The notes under the pieces are model-generated. The model saw only the letters and a list, made by a program, of their open reading frames with translations. It was not told the DNA's origin and made no database searches. A program made the translations under genes and the position numbers. A stretch of DNA of 64,000 nucleotides from Tenacibaculum sp. SZ-18 (lineage in GTDB: Bacteria; Bacteroidota; Bacteroidia; Flavobacteriales; Flavobacteriaceae), in contig NZ_CP019335.1 of the NCBI RefSeq assembly GCF_002813915.1, positions 1,843,777 through 1,907,776 of the forward strand. The letters are read 5' to 3'. Shown here one piece after another: positions 58,860 to 64,000 of the stretch; positions within the stretch are counted from its first letter, which is position 1, and every line of letters starts with the position of its first letter.

Positions 58860-59891
58860 ATGATTCAACCTGTATCAACCGAATTAATTAAAGAACTCCA
58901 AGAAAAAATTGATTTCAAAACTAAACCAATTGGTTCTTTAGGAACTTTAGAAACTATTGCTAAACAAATTGGTTCTATCCAAAATACACTATCTCCATCA
59001 CTATCAAAGCCAACAATTCTAGTTTTTGCTGGAGATCATGGAATTGTACAAGACCAACCTGTAAGTCCTTATCCACAAGAAGTGACTCAACAAATGATTT
59101 TCAACTTTTTACAAGGCGGCGCAGCCATTAATATTTTTTGTAATCAGAATAATATCGATTTGAAAATTGTTGATGCTGGTGTTAATGCTGATTTTGATGG
59201 ACATACTGCACTGTTAAATTATAAAGTAGCAAAAGGTACTTTTAATTACAGTAAAAAACCTGCCATGACGAAATTACAGTTAGAAGAAGCGTTAAACAAA
59301 GGGAAAACCATTGTAACCGATTTATATAAAAATGGCTCTAACATTGTAGGTTTTGGTGAAATGGGAATTGGTAATACATCCTCTGCCTCCTTATTATTAA
59401 GTTATTTCACAAATACACCTATTGAGAATTGTGTTGGTAAAGGAACAGGATTGGATGATAAAGGAGTAAACAAAAAAGGAGAAATTCTTCGTAATGTTTA
59501 CGATTTACATACTCCAAATATTAAATGTTCAGAGGATGCTTTACAACATTTTGGAGGATTTGAAATTGTAATGATGTGTGGTGCAATGCTTCAGGCTGCT
59601 TCATTAAATATGACTATTCTAGTGGACGGATTTATTGTGACTTCTGCTTTGTTAGCTGCTTATTATATTGATAAGAACATTCTTGATTACTGCATTTTTT
59701 CGCATACATCAGGCGAACAAGGACACAAAATAATGTTAGATCATTTAAAGGTTTCTCCATTATTAAATTTAGGAATGAGATTAGGTGAAGGTTCTGGTGT
59801 TGCAGTTGCATTTCCTATAATTCAATCTGCAATTGCATTTTTAAATAAAATGGCAACTTTTAAAAGCGCAAATGTTTCTGAAGCTAATTAA
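58860..59891 (+). CDS. cobT: Nicotinate-nucleotide-dimethylbenzimidazole phosphoribosyltransferase
   Basis: CobT makes alpha-ribazole phosphate from nicotinate mononucleotide and the lower-ligand base, consuming an NAD intermediate. The 343 residues carry TKPIGSLGTLETIAKQIG, VFAGDHGIVQDQPVSPYPQEVTQQM, FGEMGIGNTSSASLL, CVGKGTGLDDKGV and the catalytic-Glu motif LGMRLGEGSGVA. It starts 8 bases after cobU. Confidence 0.96.
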   Translation: MIQPVSTELIKELQEKIDFKTKPIGSLGTLETIAKQIGSIQNTLSPSLSKPTILVFAGDHGIVQDQPVSPYPQEVTQQMIFNFLQGGAAINIFCNQNNIDLKIVDAGVNADFDGHTALLNYKVAKGTFNYSKKPAMTKLQLEEALNKGKTIVTDLYKNGSNIVGFGEMGIGNTSSASLLLSYFTNTPIENCVGKGTGLDDKGVNKKGEILRNVYDLHTPNIKCSEDALQHFGGFEIVMMCGAMLQAASLNMTILVDGFIVTSALLAAYYIDKNILDYCIFSHTSGEQGHKIMLDHLKVSPLLNLGMRLGEGSGVAVAFPIIQSAIAFLNKMATFKSANVSEAN

Positions 59892-59906
59892 TAAGTTTGT
59901 TACCTC

Positions 59907-60671
59907 ATGAAAAGACAAGTACATTACTTTTTAACTGCTGTATTATTTTTCACTAGAATCCCTTGTCCTAAATGGGTAGACCATTCTTCTGAAATTTTGA
60001 ATAAAAGTAGTCGATACTTTTCACTAGTTGGAATCTTAATAGGTTCAATTGCAGCTTTAATTTATTATTTATTTAGTTTTATTTTCTCAATTGAAATCTC
60101 TTTAAGTCTGAGTATGATATGTTCTATTTGGACAACAGGAGCATTTCATGAAGATGGTTTTGCCGATGTTTGTGACGGATTCGGAGGTGGTTGGACCAAA
60201 GAAAAGATTTTAACGATAATGAAAGATTCTCGTTTGGGTACTTTCGGAGTTATAGGTTTGATAAGTATTTTAGGGTTAAAATTTTTAAGCTTGCAAGAAT
60301 TAGCATCTCAGAATTACATTCCATATATACTTATTGCTGGACATTCAATCAGCAGATTTGTAGCAACCATTTTACTTTACACGCATGAATATGTTAGAGA
60401 TTTTGATAGTTCTAAGGTGAAACCGACCACAAAACAAATGAGTACAAAATCATTGATAATTTCTGGTTTTTTTGGTTTATTACCTCTTATTTTATTTCAT
60501 GATTTGGCAGTGTTTTTATCTTTAATTCCACTAATGCTATGCTATGTTTACTTAGCTCGATTCTTTAAAAAATGGATTGGTGGTCAAACTGGTGACTGTG
60601 CTGGAGCCTTACAACAAGTTGCTGAAGTTGTTTTTTATCTTTCATTATTAGTAATATGGAAATTATTTTAG
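59907..60671 (+). CDS. cobS: Adenosylcobinamide-GDP ribazoletransferase (cobalamin synthase)
   Basis: CobS joins adenosylcobinamide-GDP with alpha-ribazole in the membrane. The 254 residues contain FFTRIPCPKWVDHS, TGAFHEDGFADVCDGFGGGWTKEKILTIMKDSRLGTFG (metal-binding Asp set) and the terminal GGQTGDCAGALQQVAEVVFYLSLL, with six or more membrane spans. It overlaps cobC by 16 bases. Confidence 0.96.
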   Translation: MKRQVHYFLTAVLFFTRIPCPKWVDHSSEILNKSSRYFSLVGILIGSIAALIYYLFSFIFSIEISLSLSMICSIWTTGAFHEDGFADVCDGFGGGWTKEKILTIMKDSRLGTFGVIGLISILGLKFLSLQELASQNYIPYILIAGHSISRFVATILLYTHEYVRDFDSSKVKPTTKQMSTKSLIISGFFGLLPLILFHDLAVFLSLIPLMLCYVYLARFFKKWIGGQTGDCAGALQQVAEVVFYLSLLVIWKLF

Positions 60672-61180
60672 TCAGACATACCACACCAGCCATTGCTAAA
60701 GGAATTTGCTACGGACAAGCGGATATTGATGTGGAGAATACTTTTGAAGAAGAAGTTCAAGAAATATTAACTAATTTAAAGAGTTTTAATTTCGATGCCA
60801 TTTTTTCAAGTCCATTACAGCGATGTAAAAAACTGGCAAAGCGAATTAATGATAAAATTATATTCGACCAAAGGCTAAAGGAATTAGATTTCGGAAATTG
60901 GGATCTGAAAAAATGGAATGATATTCCGGAAGAAGAATTAAATCCTTGGATGGAAAACTTTGTTGAGTTAGCTCCACCAAATGGGGAGTCGTACATCGAT
61001 TTGCATAGAAGAACAACTAGTTTTTTAGACGAAATTTCTAATAAAAACTATAAAGAAGTATTATTAGTTACTCATGCCGGAGTTATAAGAAGTATGTGGT
61101 CATATGTTAATAATATTCCATTAAACAAATCATTTGATTTAAAACTTACATACGGAGAAACCCTATGTTTTAACTTATAA
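60656..61180 (+). CDS. cobC: Alpha-ribazole phosphatase, histidine phosphatase superfamily
   Basis: CobC removes phosphate from alpha-ribazole phosphate (or adenosylcobalamin phosphate). The 174 residues carry the RHT catalytic motif at LVRHTTPAIAKGICYGQADIDV, SSPLQRCKKLAKRI, ELDFGNWDLKKWNDIP and the second His in LLVTHAGVIRSMW. Overlap with cobS and the operon context support CobC over a generic phosphatase. Confidence 0.93.
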   Translation: MEIILVRHTTPAIAKGICYGQADIDVENTFEEEVQEILTNLKSFNFDAIFSSPLQRCKKLAKRINDKIIFDQRLKELDFGNWDLKKWNDIPEEELNPWMENFVELAPPNGESYIDLHRRTTSFLDEISNKNYKEVLLVTHAGVIRSMWSYVNNIPLNKSFDLKLTYGETLCFNL

Positions 61181-61190
61181 GAACGCAATT

Positions 61191-62306
61191 ATGAATACAA
61201 CATACATATTCAATATCTTATTTTGTCTTATTCTTTTTTACAGCTGTAAAAATAAAGCGCCAAAGGATAAAACTGAAGACAAAGAAGTTAATGTTAAATA
61301 TGCCAATGGTTTTGATATTGTATATGAAAATGGTAATAAATATTTAATTCTGAAAAGGGTTTTCCAAAGTGGAACTCAAAGTTTCAAATACTTACTTACT
61401 GATGAAATTAATATTCAAAAAAATGCTATTAAAGTTCCTGTGGAAAAATTGGTTGTTACTAGTACAACTCACATTCCGATGGTAGAATTATTGGAGAAAG
61501 AAAATAACATCATTGGATTTCCAAATACAAAATATATTTCTTCAGAAAAAACAAGAACTTTAGTAGATTCTGGCGCAATTAAAGAGTTAGGTTCTGAACA
61601 AAATATGAATACTGAAGTTTTAATTGACCTAGAGCCTGAATTAGTAATCGGATTTGCTTTACATCCAAATGACAAGCTATATAATAACATCAAAAAATTA
61701 GGTATTCCGGTACTATTTAATGGAGATTGGCTAGAAGAAACTCCTTTAGGTAGAGCTGAATGGATAAAAGTTTTCGGTGTTTTATTAGATAAAGAGAAAC
61801 AAGCAGATAGTATTTTCTCTGCTATTGAAAGAAATTATAATTCTATAAAAGCACTTGCACAAACTAATAATACCGCACCTAAAGTATTGTCTGGAAGTAT
61901 GTATAAAGATACTTTTTATGTTCCTGCTGGTGAAAGCTTCATGGCAAAATATATGTCGGACGCAAACTTAGATTACATATGGAAAGACACCAAAGGAACA
62001 GGAAGTTTACAGTTAAATTTTGAAAGTGTTTTAGACAAAGCCCAAAAAGCTGACTTTTGGCTGGGTTGCGGCTTAAGTGAAACACGAAAGGAGCTAATGA
62101 ATTCAAATAGACACTATAATAAATTTGATGCATTTACTAAACAAAAAATTTATACCGTAGCTTCTAAAAAAGGACCAACTGGAGGTTTGATATATTTCGA
62201 ACTCGCTCCAACACGACCCGATTTAGTTCTTAAAGATATGATTAAGATCACTAGTCCTGAGTTGTTACCCGATTATGAGTTTACATTTTTTGAACTGTTA
62301 AAATAA
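61191..62306 (+). CDS. BtuF-like cobalamin substrate-binding lipoprotein
   Basis: The 371 residues have a lipoprotein signal (MNTTYIFNILFCLILFYSC, Cys19). The periplasmic-binding fold is seen in VTSTTHIPMVELLEKENNIIGFPNTKY, DLEPELVIGFALHPNDKLYNNIKKLGIPVLFNGDW and DKAQKADFWLGCG. It is the second BtuF-like protein here and the one with an export signal, so it is the likely periplasmic partner of an ABC importer whose permease and ATPase are not in this window. It ends the cob operon. Confidence 0.88.
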   Translation: MNTTYIFNILFCLILFYSCKNKAPKDKTEDKEVNVKYANGFDIVYENGNKYLILKRVFQSGTQSFKYLLTDEINIQKNAIKVPVEKLVVTSTTHIPMVELLEKENNIIGFPNTKYISSEKTRTLVDSGAIKELGSEQNMNTEVLIDLEPELVIGFALHPNDKLYNNIKKLGIPVLFNGDWLEETPLGRAEWIKVFGVLLDKEKQADSIFSAIERNYNSIKALAQTNNTAPKVLSGSMYKDTFYVPAGESFMAKYMSDANLDYIWKDTKGTGSLQLNFESVLDKAQKADFWLGCGLSETRKELMNSNRHYNKFDAFTKQKIYTVASKKGPTGGLIYFELAPTRPDLVLKDMIKITSPELLPDYEFTFFELLK

Positions 62307-62439
62307 TTTAACTCTAAAATTAATATGTGTTTGACAATGAATAAGCATATTCTTACATTTTAATCAAATCAGTTTCATCATAATTATTATTTAGAGATAA
62401 CTGTTTTATAAGAAATTAAAAATTTAGCTGAAGTATAAG

Positions 62440-63065
62440 GTTATTATCCCAAATAAGACCTAATACAAACTTTTCACCATACTCCATTTGATTATGATTA
62501 TGATTATGATTATGAAAACATGGCTGACTTTCTTGAAAATACGAAAGCAGAAAGTTTACCTACTTTTAGTTTTTTTAGAACCCTAATAGGGATTAGAAAT
62601 TCGAGTTATTCTCTTTGCACATGCCTTTGATATTAGTGCATCAGGAGCAAATTATTTTATGTCGAATTTTTTGAATTACAATCATATGATTTGTTAACTA
62701 ATGTCAAAATTATCAAATTAATGAGTATCGAGGAGCTTATAATCATTAACCAATTCTTTGAAGATCAAAAGTTCCTTGGAAATATACGCCAGATTGAACT
62801 CCAACTCAATAAGAATTCTAAGGCAATTTTCAATTTGATAGATTTGGTGTACAAGTTCCTTCAATTTTAATTAATCCTCATGTAGAAAAATCAATCGTTT
62901 TTAGAACCAAATGAGACATTTCTTATAATCACACATTTGTACTTGTAAATATTCTAAACCTATTTAATATTTCAAATTCTTAATATAATTTAGGAAGTAG
63001 GACTTTTCAAGCTCCTGCCTTTGAAAAGGTATTTGAAGGAAACCAGTTTTGAACAGACACTCCAA
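62440..63065 (+). pseudogene. Decayed alkaline phosphatase/phospholipase C-type phosphoesterase gene
   Basis: No intact frame exists, but segments in different frames align with the phosphoesterase (non-specific phospholipase C / acid phosphatase) family. ENMADFLENTKAESLPTFSF corresponds to FxxDxxxGTLPxxSFIEP. FDRFGVQVPSILINPHVEKS and YNHTFVLVNIL correspond to FDRLGVRVPxxxISPxxxxG...YDHTSxLATL, and NLGSRTFQAPAFEKVFEG matches the family end. In-frame stops and at least two frameshifts make it dead. The 5' part before about 62440 is lost or unrecognisable. It fills most of the gap between the cobalamin operon and msrA. Confidence 0.55.
62490..62513 (+). repeat. Hexanucleotide repeat (GATTAT)x4
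   Basis: Four perfect GATTAT units lie inside the decayed phosphoesterase gene, where they read Asp-Tyr repeats. A slippage-prone short tandem repeat. Confidence 0.8.
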
Positions 63066-63305
63066 AAATACAGCTAATTTAAAATACCATATTTGATAAC
63101 TCTTTGTATAAGAATGTATGAGTTAATAAAATCCTGTTACGAATGACAATGAATATTATTCTTAGAACCTTAGAAGAAAAGGGATTACTAACTACTAATA
63201 TTAGAAAGTTAAACACAATAAAGCTTAACAAATGTTTTATTCTTGTTGAGCTTAGTATTTATTATTTTTAATTTTGAAAAAATTAAGACAATATAATTTC
63301 CATAC

Positions 63306-63902
63306 TTAATTATTCTTCTTTAATAACTCAGGAAACTTAAGCTTAAATCTATTTAATCTCGGAATAGAAACATTTCTAACATATGGGTTATTTGGATTTA
63401 AGCGCTCATAATTTTGATGATAAGCTTCAGCTTTGTAAAACTTTTTAAACTTGGTTACTTCGGTAGCAATTTTACCATCATATACTTTGGCATTTAAAAG
63501 TTTTATATAGTTATTAATAATCTTTTTTTCGTTTGAATTCTGATAAAAAGCAATTGAACGATATTGAGAACCATAATCTGGATGTTGACCATTTACTGTT
63601 GTTGGATCATGAGAACCAAAAAACACTTCTACCAATGTATTAAAACTTACTCTATTAGGATTGTAATAAACAGCAACAGTCTCAGCATGTCCGGTTGTAC
63701 CCGTTCCTATTTTTCTATAAGTTGGATTTGTTGTATGACCCCCAGCGTAACCAGAAACTGCCTCGTTCACTCCTTCTACACTTTCAAAAATTGCTTCAAC
63801 ACACCAAAAACACCCACTAGCAAAATATGCCACTTCTTGATTCTTTTGTGCATTAATAAGAGTTGATAAGCCTATAAAAATAATTACTAAAAATTTCTTC
63901 AT
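63306..63902 (-). CDS. msrA: Peptide-methionine (S)-S-oxide reductase, exported
   Basis: MsrA repairs methionine S-sulfoxide. The 198 residues start at ATG 63902 (MKKFLVIIFIGLSTLINAQ), a signal peptide, so this copy acts in the periplasm. The catalytic motif is ASGCFWCVEAIFESVEGV, followed by SGYAGGHTTNPTYRKIGTGTTGHAETV, NPNRVSFNTLVEVFFGSHDPT and DYGSQYRSIAFY. The N-terminal start at 63932 would put ten polar residues before the signal. No msrB is seen in the window. Confidence 0.95.
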   Translation of the reverse strand: MKKFLVIIFIGLSTLINAQKNQEVAYFASGCFWCVEAIFESVEGVNEAVSGYAGGHTTNPTYRKIGTGTTGHAETVAVYYNPNRVSFNTLVEVFFGSHDPTTVNGQHPDYGSQYRSIAFYQNSNEKKIINNYIKLLNAKVYDGKIATEVTKFKKFYKAEAYHQNYERLNPNNPYVRNVSIPRLNRFKLKFPELLKKNN

Positions 63903-63960
63903 TATGATTTGTTTTGAACTTTGTCGTAACACCTATACTTTTCTTTCGTTAATATAAAGA

Positions 63961-63992
63961 AAAAAGCTATTCGAGCCATTCGAATAGCTTTT
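63961..63992. terminator. Hairpin terminator at the right edge
   Basis: A 13-bp stem AAAAGCTATTCGA / TCGAATAGCTTTT with loop GCCAT has T-runs on both sides. It lies upstream of msrA, so it probably ends a minus-strand gene that starts beyond base 64000. Confidence 0.75.
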
Positions 63993-64000
63993 AAGATTAA

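Noticed and set aside
1..64000. tRNA genes, CRISPR arrays, insertion sequences, prophage or integration sites
   Set aside because: None seen on reading both strands; no repeat-spacer pattern, transposase or tRNA consensus was recognised. A short tRNA could still be missed without a covariance search.

Overview
The window looks like a chromosomal piece of a marine-type Flavobacteriaceae (Bacteroidota). The DNA is AT-rich, Shine-Dalgarno motifs are scarce, and good promoters have the Bacteroidota form TTTG-N19-TAnnTTTG. Lineage-typical families are present (DUF4290, DUF6495, DUF6702, DUF3307 with SatD, DnaJ with a half-size zinc centre, MurA with Asp in place of the catalytic Cys). No tRNA, rRNA, CRISPR, insertion sequence or prophage was recognised. 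The genus cannot be fixed from what I can see.

Layout. 1-4370: an edge-truncated repeat protein, a DinB-like protein, ffh and folD. 4369-13241 (minus strand): a 13-gene NAD+/ADP-ribose island, the most interesting part of the window. 13315-22362: a lipoprotein, four tandem carboxypeptidase-regulatory-like paralogues, a DUF6702 protein and two tandem M1 peptidases. 22490-28045: a decayed Crp/Fnr gene, then thrABC preceded by a Thr/Ile-rich leader peptide and attenuator. 28099-35919: topB, a glycosyltransferase, trmH, a cysteine-free sirtuin, small conserved proteins, an M23 peptidase and a small secreted-protein pseudogene whose second codon is a stop. 35922-43713: an M20 peptidase with a YfcC-type transporter, and two adjacent aconitases. 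43977-49270: RNase P RNA, dnaJ-grpE, a histidine-heptad lipoprotein, a double-glycine Cys-rich peptide, murA and a DUF4290 protein. 49353-55034: a UvrD/PcrA helicase and the satD-DUF3307-M20 operon. 55119-62306: cobalamin uptake and salvage (BtuB-like receptor behind a cobalamin riboswitch, two BtuF-like proteins, cobU-cobT-cobS-cobC). 62440-63902: a decayed phosphoesterase gene and msrA.

How the NAD island could work (inference from families). KptA/Tpt1 uses NAD+ to remove RNA 2'-phosphates, releasing nicotinamide and ADP-ribose cyclic phosphate. Two macrodomain proteins and a NADAR protein can process ADP-ribose adducts. The regulator's intact Nudix box could sense or cleave ADP-ribose. Prs makes PRPP from ribose 5-phosphate, and NadV joins PRPP to nicotinamide to give NMN. 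Together this resembles a loop that repairs RNA or removes ADP-ribose and recycles NAD+. The whole set appears to be under one Nudix repressor (NrtR type): five copies of a 16-bp box TGYGTNNNNTTTACRC (one degenerate in its right half) sit at three promoters. The prs and nadV promoters have the same architecture, with boxes flanking a TTTG-N19-TAnnTTTG promoter exactly 52 bp apart. One island gene (8771-9256) belongs to no family I recognise.
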